Shown: positions 15,509 to 24,561, counted from the stretch's first letter. The stretch is 37,735 nucleotides of DNA from Paenibacillus sp. N3.4 (GCF_008017805.1 NZ_VRTT01000070.1:1-37735), one strand, 5' to 3'. Notes: generated from the letters alone by a model not told the origin. Translations and numbers: made by a program.

Positions 15509-16445
15509 AAAGCGACTGCACGGCATGATGCTTTGGTTTAAACTCGCTTGGCGACAAACCAGTCCAGCGCCGGAATTGTCGCGAAAAGTGGCTGGCCGAT
15601 TGGAAGCCGAGCTTGTCCGCAATGCCAGTCATCGACAAGTGGGTCGTGACGAGCAGCTCTTTGGCCAGCTTCAGCTTTTGTTGGCTTACATATTGACGCG
15701 GTGACAGGCCGTATACCTTGGAGAAAAGCTTACTGCACTGGCTGCGGCTCAGGTTCAGCTCCTTCGCAATCCCTGCGACGGATGCTTCTTCGCAGAGGCT
15801 GAGCGAAAGCTTCTCCTCGATGGCATGCGCGACATCGGCAGTGAACAACGAAGCGTCTTTGCTCTTCGTTGTGGGTGGGCTCATAGTGGACGTTTGCATG
15901 AGCTGCGCTGGATGCTCACGCAGTAAGGCAAGCACATCGTGAATGATGAGCAGGGTGTACGAATGGAGCAGCAGCTTATCCTCGAAGCGGAGGTGAGGCG
16001 GCTGCTCTTGTTCTTGTTCAGTTGTATCGTCCGAGGCCCCCAACCGATTGCGATGCATGACCGTCTCCAGTTCGCTTATGTAGGAGCGAAGCTTGCTCGC
16101 TGACGCTTCCTTCTGCGTGATATGCCGATAAGGAGTGGCCGCCAGCAGACTGCGGATCTCGGTATCGTCCAGATCAAAATGCACATTAAAGTAGCCGTAA
16201 TGTGCCGTGGATGGATTGGAAGATTGATGGCGGACACCGGACTTGATCAGCAGCCAGTCCCCCTCGCGCATCTTCACTGATTCGCGATTCATTTCCTGTG
16301 CGACTTCACCTTCTAAGCAGTAAAGCAGCTCAAATAAATGATGATGATGGCGCGGATACTGCCATCCTGGGGGTTTTAACCCAAAGTGACAGCCTACGAC
16401 TTGTAGCGTATGAATCAAGTTAGGGAAACGATACAAATCTTCCAT
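15477..16445 (-). CDS. AraC-family regulator with N-terminal cupin
   Basis: The 322-aa protein has an N-terminal cupin sensing domain (RHHHHLFELLYCLEGEVAQE at 32-51, then EGDWLLIKSGVRH). A Gln/Glu-rich linker at about 140-150 follows, and then two HTH units. The second ends with the AraC signature GFQSASHFSRQFRRWTGLSP before a 25-residue tail. It is divergent from the GH35 gene with about 160 bp between them, so it most probably controls the beta-galactosidase in response to a sugar. The last 10 codons overlap the convergent Cache/AraC gene. A His-rich run of four histidines in the cupin may bind metal or ligand. Confidence 0.88.
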   Translation of the reverse strand: MEDLYRFPNLIHTLQVVGCHFGLKPPGWQYPRHHHHLFELLYCLEGEVAQEMNRESVKMREGDWLLIKSGVRHQSSNPSTAHYGYFNVHFDLDDTEIRSLLAATPYRHITQKEASASKLRSYISELETVMHRNRLGASDDTTEQEQEQPPHLRFEDKLLLHSYTLLIIHDVLALLREHPAQLMQTSTMSPPTTKSKDASLFTADVAHAIEEKLSLSLCEEASVAGIAKELNLSRSQCSKLFSKVYGLSPRQYVSQQKLKLAKELLVTTHLSMTGIADKLGFQSASHFSRQFRRWTGLSPSEFKPKHHAVQSLSTHPSETAPV

Positions 16446-16607
16446 AGACTTTTCCTTTCATTTGAACGTATGGTTCCTTTCATCATAACATCGATTCGGC
16501 ACATTTGGTATAGAAATTGCTCCATTTGGAGATTGAGAAAGGATGCCCTCTCAGCGATGATGAGAGCAGACATACACTAACTATATGCATAATTCGGAGG
16601 GATGAAC

Positions 16608-18368
16608 GTGGCTATTTTAGAGGCGAAAAAGAAGCAATTTCTATTAGATGGGAAGCCATTTCAACTGTTGTCGGGAGCGATCCATTATTTCCGCGTCGTG
16701 CCGGAGTATTGGGAAGATCGTTTATTGAAGCTCAAAGCATGCGGGTTTAATACCGTAGAGACGTATTTGCCCTGGAATTTGCATGAACCGCAAGAAAATG
16801 TGTTTAACTTCCATGGACTTGCGGACGTGGAGCAATTCATCAAGCTTGCAGGTGATCTAGGGCTGCATGTGATTGTGCGACCGAGTCCTTATATTTGTGC
16901 AGAATGGGAATTTGGCGGATTGCCTGCATGGCTGCTGCAATATTCGTCTATGAAGCTTCGTTGTATGGATACGATGTATCTGCAAAAAGTAGATCGTTAC
17001 TACGATGAGTTGATTCCTCGGCTGACTCCGCTGTTAAGCACGAACGGCGGGCCAATTCTTGCGATGCAAATTGAGAATGAGTATGGCAGCTATGGCAACG
17101 ATACGGCTTACTTAACCTATTTACGGGATGGGCTGGTCAAGCGCGGCGTGGATGTTTTGTTGTTTACTTCAGATGGCCCGGAGGATGGCATGCTGCAAGG
17201 CGGAACGGTTCCCGGTACGCTGGCCACGGTCAACTTCGGTTCTAAACCAGAAGAAGCTTTCGAGAAATTCCGTGAGTATCGTGAGGATGAGCCGCTTTTT
17301 TGCATGGAGTACTGGAACGGCTGGTTCGATCACTGGTTGAAGCCGCACCATACGCGCGATGCGGGGGATGTGGCGGATGTATTTGATCGTATGCTTCGCG
17401 CCGGCGCCTCTGTTAATTTTTATATGTTCCATGGAGGAACAAACTTCGGCTTCTATAATGGTGCGAACTATCAAGAGAAGTATGAGGCGACAATCACCAG
17501 CTACGATTATGATTCGCCTTTGTCTGAATGCGGAGATGAGACAGAGAAATATCGAGCGATCCGCACTGTGATTGCGAACTATTTAGGCAAAGCTGAGGAG
17601 GATTTCCCAGCATGGCCTGCACCAATTGCGAAGAAAAGCTATGGGCATATCGCTTTAATCGATAAGTCAGATATGTTCCATCATTTGTCTGCTCTTTCCG
17701 CCCCTGTGAAAAGGACCAGTCCGGAGCCGATGGAGAAGCTCGGGCAGAACTATGGATTCATCGTTTATTCAACGCATGTATCTGGACCGCGTTCCGGTGA
17801 AATGCTGCACCTTCAGGAAGTCCATGACCGCGCACAGGTTTTCTTGGACGGTGTCTACCAAGGAACGGTGGAACGATGGGATTCACGTCCAATCCAGCTG
17901 GACATTCCAGCTCAGGGTGCTAAGCTGGACATTGTGGTCGAGAATATGGGCCGCGTCAACTATGGTCCCCAATTGAAGGATTATAAAGGTATTACTGAGG
18001 GTGTGCGTTTGAACAATCAGTTCTTATTTGATTGGATGATATATCCACTCCCACTAGACAATACGGCGGCAATTCCATTCGATCGCTCCCCTAAAGGTGT
18101 GGAAGGGCTAAATCGTCCTACCTTCTATCGAGGGGAATTCACTGTCGAAGAGGCCGGGGACACCTTTGTCCGGTTAGATGGCTGGTCCAAGGGCGTTGTT
18201 TGGATTAATGGCTTTAACTTAGGACGTTATTGGGAAAAAGGGCCGCAGCGAACCTTGTATCTACCGGCACCTTTGCTGCGGGTAGGAAGCAATGAAATCA
18301 TCGTATTCGAATTGCATCATACGGAGAAAGCCGTCATCGAGCTGACGGATACGCCGGATTTAGGATAA
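16608..18368 (+). CDS. Glycoside hydrolase family 35 beta-galactosidase
   Basis: The GGAGGG Shine-Dalgarno (16596-16601) directly abuts an ATG at 16602 and is six bases from an in-frame GTG at 16608, so GTG is preferred (586 aa). The N-terminal TIM barrel has SGAIHYFRV, the family signature VRPSPYICAEWEFGGLPAWL, the acid/base Glu in QIENEYGSYG (E158) and the nucleophile Glu in FCMEYWNGWF (E234). Two jelly-roll domains follow, ending in WINGFNLGRYWEKGPQRTLY. GH35 enzymes release terminal beta-galactose. There is no signal peptide, so it acts on imported oligosaccharide. It is followed at 22 bp by a phosphatase-superfamily gene. Confidence 0.92.
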   Translation: MAILEAKKKQFLLDGKPFQLLSGAIHYFRVVPEYWEDRLLKLKACGFNTVETYLPWNLHEPQENVFNFHGLADVEQFIKLAGDLGLHVIVRPSPYICAEWEFGGLPAWLLQYSSMKLRCMDTMYLQKVDRYYDELIPRLTPLLSTNGGPILAMQIENEYGSYGNDTAYLTYLRDGLVKRGVDVLLFTSDGPEDGMLQGGTVPGTLATVNFGSKPEEAFEKFREYREDEPLFCMEYWNGWFDHWLKPHHTRDAGDVADVFDRMLRAGASVNFYMFHGGTNFGFYNGANYQEKYEATITSYDYDSPLSECGDETEKYRAIRTVIANYLGKAEEDFPAWPAPIAKKSYGHIALIDKSDMFHHLSALSAPVKRTSPEPMEKLGQNYGFIVYSTHVSGPRSGEMLHLQEVHDRAQVFLDGVYQGTVERWDSRPIQLDIPAQGAKLDIVVENMGRVNYGPQLKDYKGITEGVRLNNQFLFDWMIYPLPLDNTAAIPFDRSPKGVEGLNRPTFYRGEFTVEEAGDTFVRLDGWSKGVVWINGFNLGRYWEKGPQRTLYLPAPLLRVGSNEIIVFELHHTEKAVIELTDTPDLG

Positions 18369-18390
18369 TTCGCAACCGGAGGGAATCACA

Positions 18391-19212
18391 ATGATATCAA
18401 CAACGGCTATCAAAAGGGTCATCATTCTTGGTATCGACGGAGTGGGAGCATTCGTAAGCGAAGCGAGTACACCGCATATCGATCTACTGCTTACAGGAGG
18501 AGCTAAAACCATTCGTGCCCAAACAGTTTTTCCTTCGAATAGCGGGGAATGCTGGGGTTCCCTTCTGCATGGGGTATTGCCGGAGAATCATGAATCTCAC
18601 TTGCATATAAAAATGGAGCGGAATTACCCGATGGATTCGGCCTCGCCCTCCTTATTTGAAATGTTGAAAAAAGAAAAGTCAGAAAGTAAAATGGCTTCTT
18701 TTGTTTCTTGGAAACCGATTCAGTCCGGTATTATCGAAGACAATGATAGGGTTTATAAATTTTCTGCACCAGATGAAGAACTGGTTCCTGCTATTGCTGC
18801 TTATCTCCGTTCCACTCCGGAGCTTAAACTGCTGTTCGTTCAGTTGGATGATGTGGATGCAGCCGGCCATCGCCATGGGTATGACTCCGAAGCGTATTTG
18901 AAGGCGATCTCACGCGCAGACGGACAGGTCGGAGAAATCAGCAGAGCCCTTATAGAAGCCGGCATGCTGGAGGATAGCTTGATTATTATTACGACGGACC
19001 ACGGGGGCGGTGGTGCGGACACCTATAATCACGGCAGCGATCATCCTAAAGACATGACGATATTCTGGGGGTGTCGTGGTCCGGGCGTTTCCGTTAGTGC
19101 CGCTCTGGACGACCTGAATATCATGGATACCGCTGCTGTCGCTCTGCATGCGCTTGGCATCCCAATTCCGAGGGATTGGGATGCCAAGCTGCCGATCGGT
19201 TTGTTTGAATAG
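18391..19212 (+). CDS. Alkaline-phosphatase-superfamily phosphodiesterase/pyrophosphatase
   Basis: The 273-aa protein belongs to the type I phosphodiesterase/nucleotide pyrophosphatase branch. It has D16 in ILGIDGVG, a Ser-rich nucleophile loop in VFPSNSGECWGS (47-57, where the family usually has Thr), DDVDAAGHRHG (153-163), TTDHGGGG (201-208) and NHGSDHP (213-219). The metal ligands therefore appear complete. It lacks a signal peptide. It lies 22 bp after the GH35 gene and is probably cotranscribed, so it may clear a phosphate ester from the same sugar route. Which residue (S49 or S51) is the nucleophile cannot be settled by eye. Confidence 0.8.
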   Translation: MISTTAIKRVIILGIDGVGAFVSEASTPHIDLLLTGGAKTIRAQTVFPSNSGECWGSLLHGVLPENHESHLHIKMERNYPMDSASPSLFEMLKKEKSESKMASFVSWKPIQSGIIEDNDRVYKFSAPDEELVPAIAAYLRSTPELKLLFVQLDDVDAAGHRHGYDSEAYLKAISRADGQVGEISRALIEAGMLEDSLIIITTDHGGGGADTYNHGSDHPKDMTIFWGCRGPGVSVSAALDDLNIMDTAAVALHALGIPIPRDWDAKLPIGLFE

Positions 19213-19295
19213 ATAGAGGGGCGTTAGCGGATGAACTCACTACATTGGGAGCATGCCTGACGCTGTTTGACGAAAGAGGAAACATTAGTGTCTGG

Positions 19296-19325
19296 TTGCG
19301 AATCGGCCTATGGTTATGCTATTAT
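19296..19325 (+). promoter_or_regulatory. Extended -10 promoter of the ABC-F leader
   Basis: TTGCGA (19296-19301) and TATTAT (19320-19325) are 18 bp apart, and TGC just before the -10 gives an extended TGnTATTAT element. Predicted transcription start is near 19332, giving a leader of about 268 nt before the ABC-F start codon. Confidence 0.6.
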
Positions 19326-19358
19326 TTCTACATCTTGAAAAAAGGAGGTGAAGGTAGG

Positions 19359-19502
19359 ATGAATCGAGAGTTTGTGAACAACCGTGTGAGCCAGTTACCC
19401 ATTGCGATGGCTGGCATCGTTCATGCATATGCCAAAGACGCGAGAAGTCTGTCTATTTATGCTTATACGGTCACACAACTCACGAAAAGACGCCTGCCTT
19501 AA
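19359..19502 (+). CDS. Leader peptide, 47 aa, upstream of ABC-F gene
   Basis: The ATG is eight bases after an almost perfect Shine-Dalgarno sequence (AAAGGAGGTGA), stronger than that of most genes here. The product starts MNREFVNNRVSQLPIAMAGI and ends TQLTKRRLP. It resembles no known protein and stops 19 bases before an intrinsic terminator that lies ahead of the ABC-F start. This promoter, short ORF, terminator, gene order is typical of antibiotic-responsive ABC-F genes such as vmlR, where a stalled ribosome on the leader prevents termination. The regulatory function is inferred from layout; the stall site is unknown. Confidence 0.65.
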   Translation: MNREFVNNRVSQLPIAMAGIVHAYAKDARSLSIYAYTVTQLTKRRLP

Positions 19503-19521
19503 CCTTAATCGGATCGTTCCG

Positions 19522-19554
19522 AAGGTCGTGGGGAATTTTCCTGCGGCCTTTTTT
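19522..19554 (+). terminator. Attenuator terminator before the ABC-F gene
   Basis: AAGGTCGTGGGGAA (19522-19535) pairs with TTTTCCTGCGGCCTT (19536-19550), using several G-T pairs, and is followed by four more T residues. It lies between the leader-peptide stop and the ABC-F start, so it must be bypassed for expression. A ribosome held near the end of the leader ORF would sit close to its 5' arm. Confidence 0.75.
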
Positions 19555-19599
19555 GTTTGGGCTGAGAAGGGTCTTTCGAATATTAGGAGGATTCTTATT

Positions 19600-21540
19600 A
19601 TGTTAATTGTAAACGGACAACATATCAAAAAATACCACGGTGCACAGCTTGTGCTAGAGGATGTCAATCTTGACATTCATCAGGGAGAACGAATCGGGCT
19701 TGTAGGTCGGAACGGAAGCGGTAAATCGACCCTGCTGCGTCTTGTCTCCAAGATGGAAAAACCTGATGAAGGGCAATTGACGGTACGTAAAGATACGCGA
19801 ATCGGATACTTGGCTCAAATTCCATCCGCGTGGGAAAGCGGAACGGTATATGATGTGCTGGCCGCCAGCTTCCAAGGGGTACTGGAATGCCGCGCAGCAA
19901 TGACCGAACTTGAGCAGCAAATGTCGAACCTCGATGTTTGCAGCGACGAAAGGCAGCTTCATCAACTGCTTAAAAGGTATGCAGACCTGCAGGAGCACTT
20001 CGAACGCGAGGGCGGCTACGAGCTGGATGCCAGCATCGATCAAGTAGCGAACGGACTTCGTATTGCGCGAGAGTTTTACGAGCGGAGCTTTGCTTCCCTA
20101 TCTGGGGGCGAGAAGACGAAGATTGCCCTTGCTTCTCAGCTTATCGGCAAGCCGGATCTCCTGCTTCTGGATGAACCGACGAATCATCTGGATTTGTTCG
20201 GCGTGGAATGGCTGGAGGACTATTTGACCCATTATGAAGGTGCGTGTTTGATTGTATCGCATGATCGGTACTTTTTGGATCTGGTCGTTACGAGGATCGT
20301 GGAGCTTGAAGATGGAGAATCATCGACGTATTTCACTTCGTATACGGGCTATGTGAAGGAGAAAGAGGAAAGGCTCATACAGCAATTCGCTGATTATCAG
20401 GAACAGCAGAAGCTGATCAAAAAGATGAAAGAGACGATCAAACAACTGACGGAATGGGGGCGAGTCGGGGGCAATGAGAAGTTTTTCAGACGAGCGGCTT
20501 CTATGCAAAAAGCGCTGGATCGGATGGAGAGGCTCAAGCGCCCTGTTCTCGATCCGAAGGCTGCTGAATTCGCTCTAAAGTTAGATGACCGTTCTGGTCG
20601 CAAAGTGATTCGCTTGGAGAATGTGAACAAATGTTACGGGGAGAAAGTGCTTTTGCAGCAGGCGAGCGGTTTGCTTGAATATGGCGAGAAAGTGATGATC
20701 GTCGGGCAGAATGGCTCAGGCAAAACAACCCTGCTTAAGCTGATTCTGGGTGAGGAACAGCCAGATCAAGGGGAGCTTGAGATTGGAGCTCGAGTCGATA
20801 TCGGTTATTTGGCCCAACAGGATTATCCAGATGATCATAAAAAATCCGTACTCGACTATTTTCGTGAGGAAGCACGGCTGGAAGAAGGGGAGGCGCGCGG
20901 ACGTCTAGCTTCCTATTTATTCTATGGAGCCGATGTTTTCAAGTCGGTCAGTCAGCTTTCCGGAGGGGAATGGACACGATTGCGGTTAGCGCTGCTTGTG
21001 CTGCGCAAGCCGAATCTGCTCATTCTGGATGAACCGACAAACCATATGGATATTGCCTCCAGAGAGGCGCTGGAGGAAGCATTGGAGGAATTTCCGGGCA
21101 CGATTCTCGCGGTAACGCATGATCGCTACTTCATGAATCGGTTGTCTCGCAAAATCTGGGAATTGGATCAAGGGAAAATTACTGTTTTCTTGGGTGATTT
21201 TGACACGTATAAAGAGAAGAAAAAAATGATAGAGCAGGATCGAGAGATGTTCGTTCAGGCCAAATCGCCAGCATCATCCTCCGGGAAACAGGTTAAAGTT
21301 GATGGATCAGCAGCTAAACCGCAAAGATCTCAGGAAACACAGACCGCGAAGCGAGAACAGCTGGAAAAGCAGATCGCGAAAGGTGAGGATAACCTTGCAA
21401 GCATGGATCAACTACTGCAGCAAAGCGATCATTCCGATACGGATAAGCTCAGCCTATTGTGGCAGGAACGAGAAGCTATTCAGGAGAGGCTGAACAAGCT
21501 GTATGAGCAATGGATGCAGGCAGAGGAAATGAACGAATAA
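19600..21540 (+). CDS. ABC-F family ATPase (ribosome protection type)
   Basis: The start is ATG 19600 with TTAGGAGG nine bases upstream; the frame is open further back but only through the leader and terminator. The 646-aa protein has two ABC domains: Walker A GRNGSGKST (36-44) and GQNGSGKTT, signatures LSGGEKTK and LSGGEWTR, Walker B LLLLDEPTNHLD and LLILDEPTNHMD. A long charged interdomain linker (P-site tip region, about 240-320) and a coiled-coil C-terminus of about 100 residues follow the ABC-F plan. There are no membrane helices. ABC-F proteins bind the ribosomal E site and either tune translation or dislodge antibiotics. The attenuator favours the resistance class, but the drug is unknown. 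Confidence 0.88.
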   Translation: MLIVNGQHIKKYHGAQLVLEDVNLDIHQGERIGLVGRNGSGKSTLLRLVSKMEKPDEGQLTVRKDTRIGYLAQIPSAWESGTVYDVLAASFQGVLECRAAMTELEQQMSNLDVCSDERQLHQLLKRYADLQEHFEREGGYELDASIDQVANGLRIAREFYERSFASLSGGEKTKIALASQLIGKPDLLLLDEPTNHLDLFGVEWLEDYLTHYEGACLIVSHDRYFLDLVVTRIVELEDGESSTYFTSYTGYVKEKEERLIQQFADYQEQQKLIKKMKETIKQLTEWGRVGGNEKFFRRAASMQKALDRMERLKRPVLDPKAAEFALKLDDRSGRKVIRLENVNKCYGEKVLLQQASGLLEYGEKVMIVGQNGSGKTTLLKLILGEEQPDQGELEIGARVDIGYLAQQDYPDDHKKSVLDYFREEARLEEGEARGRLASYLFYGADVFKSVSQLSGGEWTRLRLALLVLRKPNLLILDEPTNHMDIASREALEEALEEFPGTILAVTHDRYFMNRLSRKIWELDQGKITVFLGDFDTYKEKKKMIEQDREMFVQAKSPASSSGKQVKVDGSAAKPQRSQETQTAKREQLEKQIAKGEDNLASMDQLLQQSDHSDTDKLSLLWQEREAIQERLNKLYEQWMQAEEMNE

Positions 21541-21634
21541 CAAGTATAATAGCCGTAATTCTGACATCGTTCCGCCATGGTACTTGGCGGTTCAAGTATG
21601 ATAAGCTATAAGGACTAAGAAGGAGGCGATAGCT

Positions 21635-22333
21635 GTGATACAAGTATTTCCAGCACAAACGCGCAGTACAATCGATCTTGGATGGTTAACAAGCCATCGT
21701 AGCTTCTCGTTCGGGGATTATTTTGATGAAGAGAACGTAGGTTTCGGGATCATGCGTGTATGCAATGATGATGATATTGCGGAAGGTCGAGGCTTTGGTC
21801 CGCATCCGCACAGTGATATGGAAATTGTTAGCATCGTTCTCAGCGGAGCGATTAAACACGAAGATAGTTTGGGACACGTGGCAATTACGGCGGCCAATGG
21901 CGTTCAACGGATGTCTGCAGGCAGCGGCGTTATTCATGCTGAGTATAATGCATCGGAGACGGAGCCGATGAGCCTTTTCCAGCTTTGGTTTATGCCAGCG
22001 AAACGGGGGATGGAGCCCTCTTTTGAAAATGTCACCTATGAGCCTGATGCGATGATGAATGCACTTCTGCCTGTGGTTACGCCTGAGGGCGGCGAGAACA
22101 AAGCGAAGATTCATCAAGATATGAGTATCTACCTGAGCAAATTGGATGCAGGGAAAGAGCTGGTTTTCAGTCAGGGAGAGAATCGCCGCATATTTCTGAT
22201 GGTCATTAGCGGGAAGCTGTCTGCCAATGCGGCTGTGTTGGAAACCAAGGACAGTGCACGTATGCAAGCTGAACAAACGGTAACCATCCGCGGTTTAGAA
22301 GATACTCATTTCATGTTAATTGATCTGCCATAA
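21635..22333 (+). CDS. Pirin-family bicupin (YhhW-like)
   Basis: The GTG start has AAGGAGGCGA upstream. The 232-aa product carries the pirin N-domain signature: HRSFSFGDYFDEENVGFG (20-37), HPHSDMEIVSIVLSGAIKHEDS (57-78) and SAGSGVIHAEYN (95-106). The metal ligands H57, H59, H101 and E103 are intact, as in YhhW, a quercetin-2,3-dioxygenase-like bicupin. The C-terminal cupin (about 140-232) is degenerate, as usual. It is cytosolic and possibly involved in redox or oxidative-stress sensing. It begins a run of same-strand genes leading to NOS. Confidence 0.85.
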   Translation: MIQVFPAQTRSTIDLGWLTSHRSFSFGDYFDEENVGFGIMRVCNDDDIAEGRGFGPHPHSDMEIVSIVLSGAIKHEDSLGHVAITAANGVQRMSAGSGVIHAEYNASETEPMSLFQLWFMPAKRGMEPSFENVTYEPDAMMNALLPVVTPEGGENKAKIHQDMSIYLSKLDAGKELVFSQGENRRIFLMVISGKLSANAAVLETKDSARMQAEQTVTIRGLEDTHFMLIDLP

Positions 22334-22355
22334 TCGAGGGAAGGAGGCTTCAACG

Positions 22356-22688
22356 ATGAAGGAAACCTTGTTGGTTAAACATGCGGTGGGCGGCCGAGCA
22401 TTTATCGATACGGGTAAGAATCCCATCCCTTATTCATGGGAACATGTCGAAGGCCAATGGATTTTTACTGTGGAAATAGAGAAAGCTGAGCACATTGCAG
22501 AGCTTTTAAAATGGAAAAACGAACTCAATGTATTCATCTTTCAGGAGATTGAGCATGAATCCACCAAGAAATTGTGGTTCTATGTAGGCGACGATTCAGT
22601 TCATTACTCCGAGGAAAAAGGCGAGTTGACGATTGTAGCCAAATCCCAAATCATTTACATTCCAGACCAATTTAGCGCACAATTTTAA
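22356..22688 (+). CDS. Hypothetical protein, 110 aa
   Basis: The start is ATG 22356 after AAGGAGGCTTCAACG. An earlier in-frame codon (22320) would overlap the pirin gene and lacks a site. The protein is rich in beta strands (IPYSWEHVEGQWIFTVEIEK, KLWFYVGDDSVHYSEEKGEL) and has no signal or membrane segment. I do not recognise it. It sits 22 bp after the pirin gene and 68 bp before NOS, so it is probably cotranscribed with them. Confidence 0.65.
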   Translation: MKETLLVKHAVGGRAFIDTGKNPIPYSWEHVEGQWIFTVEIEKAEHIAELLKWKNELNVFIFQEIEHESTKKLWFYVGDDSVHYSEEKGELTIVAKSQIIYIPDQFSAQF

Positions 22689-22756
22689 TTACAAGGTAAG
22701 GAAGCTATTTGTCATTATATAAAAGCTGCCATGAATATCAGATCGGAGTCTTACCT

Positions 22757-23839
22757 ATGAAAGTTCAGGATCAACTGCTGGAGAAAGCTGTCCCTTTTAT
22801 CAAAGAATGTTATACCGAATTAGGCAAAAGCGCGGCTGAAATTGAGATCCGTCTTGTCGAGATTACCCGAGCCATACAGCATAAGGGTTACTATGAACAT
22901 ACACTGGAAGAGCTGGAGCACGGTGCGAAAATGGCATGGCGCAATAGCAACCGATGTATTGGACGTTTGTTCTGGGAGACGCTGACAATAAAAGATGCAC
23001 GTCATCTTGTAACGGAAGAACAGATGGCAGAAGCACTTCTAAGCCATATCGAAATAGCGACAAATGGCGGTAAGATTCGTCCGGTGACCACCATCTTTCC
23101 ACCTGTGCATGACCAGAGCGAAGCGTTCAAAATCTGGAACGAACAGCTTATTCGCTATGCATGCTATGAGACGGAGGAAGGTCTGGTTGGCGATCCGGCT
23201 TCACTAAGCTTTACGAAGCAATGTCAATCTCTCGGATGGCAAGGAGCGGGAACTCCTTATGATGTGCTGCCGCTCTTGGTTCAAATCGGGGAGAGAGCAC
23301 CTCGCTGGTTTGAAATCCCAAGCAGCTTGGTCCTGGAGGTGAATATCTCACATCCGGAGATAGAGGCTTTCGAACAGTTGAAGCTGCAGTGGTATGCTGT
23401 GCCAATAGTTTCGAACATGCGACTTGAAATTGGCGGCATTACCTATCCCGCGGCTCCATTTAACGGTTGGTATATGGGAACCGAGATTGGAGCAAGGAAC
23501 TTTGCGGACGCAACTAGGTATAACATGCTGCCGCGTGTAGCCTCAGTCATGGGGTTGGATACACGCCGGGATGCTTCATTGTGGAAAGACCGAGCTCTGG
23601 TTGAGTTAAATGTTGCTGTGCTATATTCTTATCAGAAGCAAGGGGTAGCCATCGTGGATCATCATACGGCGGCCAGACAATTTCAACGTTTTGAAGAAAA
23701 TGAACAGAAGATTGGCCGCGATGTGACCGGTGACTGGTCGTGGTTGATTCCGCCACTTTCACCGGCGACGACGCATGTGTTTCATCAACACTATGACAAT
23801 GAAATGAAGCTCCCTAATTTTTTCTATCAGAATGAATAG
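22757..23839 (+). CDS. nos: Bacterial nitric oxide synthase oxygenase
   Basis: The start ATG 22757 gives 360 aa, the usual length of bacterial NOS oxygenases; a TTG at 22709 would add 16 residues. The heme-thiolate motif AWRNSNRCIGRLFW places the proximal Cys at 67. The substrate-arginine Glu is in NGWYMGTEIGARNF (E243), and the C-terminal DWSWLIPPLSPATTHVFH holds the pterin-binding Trp region. The enzyme oxidises arginine to citrulline and NO, using electrons from a general reductase since no reductase domain is fused. In Bacillus it protects against oxidative stress and antibiotics, which suits a place beside an ABC-F gene. Confidence 0.93.
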   Translation: MKVQDQLLEKAVPFIKECYTELGKSAAEIEIRLVEITRAIQHKGYYEHTLEELEHGAKMAWRNSNRCIGRLFWETLTIKDARHLVTEEQMAEALLSHIEIATNGGKIRPVTTIFPPVHDQSEAFKIWNEQLIRYACYETEEGLVGDPASLSFTKQCQSLGWQGAGTPYDVLPLLVQIGERAPRWFEIPSSLVLEVNISHPEIEAFEQLKLQWYAVPIVSNMRLEIGGITYPAAPFNGWYMGTEIGARNFADATRYNMLPRVASVMGLDTRRDASLWKDRALVELNVAVLYSYQKQGVAIVDHHTAARQFQRFEENEQKIGRDVTGDWSWLIPPLSPATTHVFHQHYDNEMKLPNFFYQNE

Positions 23840-23851
23840 AAGGAAAGTATG

Positions 23852-23902
23852 AAAGTCTGCTTGCCGTTCGCAGTTGCTGTGTGAATGTGCAGTAGGCTTT
23901 TT
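23852..23902 (+). terminator. Probable terminator after nos
   Basis: AAAGTCTGC (23852-23860) pairs with GCAGTAGGCTTT (23889-23900) with G-T pairs and a bulge, followed by two more T residues. The 28-nt loop is long, so strength is uncertain. Confidence 0.5.
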
Positions 23903-23964
23903 AACTAATAGCAGCACCTGATGACTCACAGGCGGCTGAAGAATTGGAAGAAGGAGGCGAGCAT

Positions 23965-24483
23965 ATGCAGCCAGAGATAGTTCATGCGCGACATTTGGCG
24001 CAATTGGGGTTGCTGAAAGAGATTTTAGACGAAACAGGTTTAGCTACGAATTTATTGGAAAAGTCGGACGCAATTCCGCTTCATGTACTGATAGCGGGCT
24101 TTCAAGAAGATAAAAAGGGGCGGGAACGCTTCCTGCATTTCAGCTTCTTGCCGTTAAACGATGATGAAATCGGAGCTATTCAATTATTGCAAATTTATAG
24201 TACGCTGCCATTTCATCTCCAAGAGGGATCACGTGATGCAACGGCTGCCGTACTATTGGCAGTCAATACGAGATTGCCTATCGGCCATTTCGGTATTAAC
24301 GAACAGAACGAACTGCATTATCGCTATGTATACAGCATCTCAGCAGCTCGTTCTTTTGAGAGTGAAGAGGTTTTGGAAACTTTAAGTTTATTCGTTTACA
24401 TGTGCGATATGTTTGCAGAGCATGTGGAATTGGTGGCAAGTGGCGAGGCTGGGGCCGAACAGGTTATTCAAGCCTTGAGCTAA
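23965..24483 (+). CDS. YbjN-like domain protein
   Basis: The ATG 23965 is preceded by GAAGGAGGCGAGC; the TTG at 23944 lacks a site. The 172-aa acidic product ends in a block LLAVNTRLPIGHFGINEQNEL, then YRYVYSIS and a helical FVYMCDMFAEHVELVASGEA. This is the pattern of YbjN/type III chaperone-like sensory domains, which bind other proteins or regulate stress responses. It has no signal or membrane part. It is monocistronic, between a terminator candidate and a perfect hairpin. The family call is by pattern. Confidence 0.65.
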   Translation: MQPEIVHARHLAQLGLLKEILDETGLATNLLEKSDAIPLHVLIAGFQEDKKGRERFLHFSFLPLNDDEIGAIQLLQIYSTLPFHLQEGSRDATAAVLLAVNTRLPIGHFGINEQNELHYRYVYSISAARSFESEEVLETLSLFVYMCDMFAEHVELVASGEAGAEQVIQALS

Positions 24484-24513
24484 CGGCATGCCACACCAGA
24501 TTGCCCGAATTGC

Positions 24514-24561
24514 AAATAAGCCTCCATCACCACTGAAGTGGTGTTTGGAGGCTTATTTGTT
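24514..24561 (+). terminator. Strong intrinsic terminator
   Basis: AAATAAGCCTCCA (24514-24526) pairs perfectly with TGGAGGCTTATTT (24546-24558). A nested CACCAC/GTGGTG hairpin lies at the tip and GTTT follows. It separates the YbjN-like gene from the convergent lipoprotein gene and may serve both. Confidence 0.85.
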
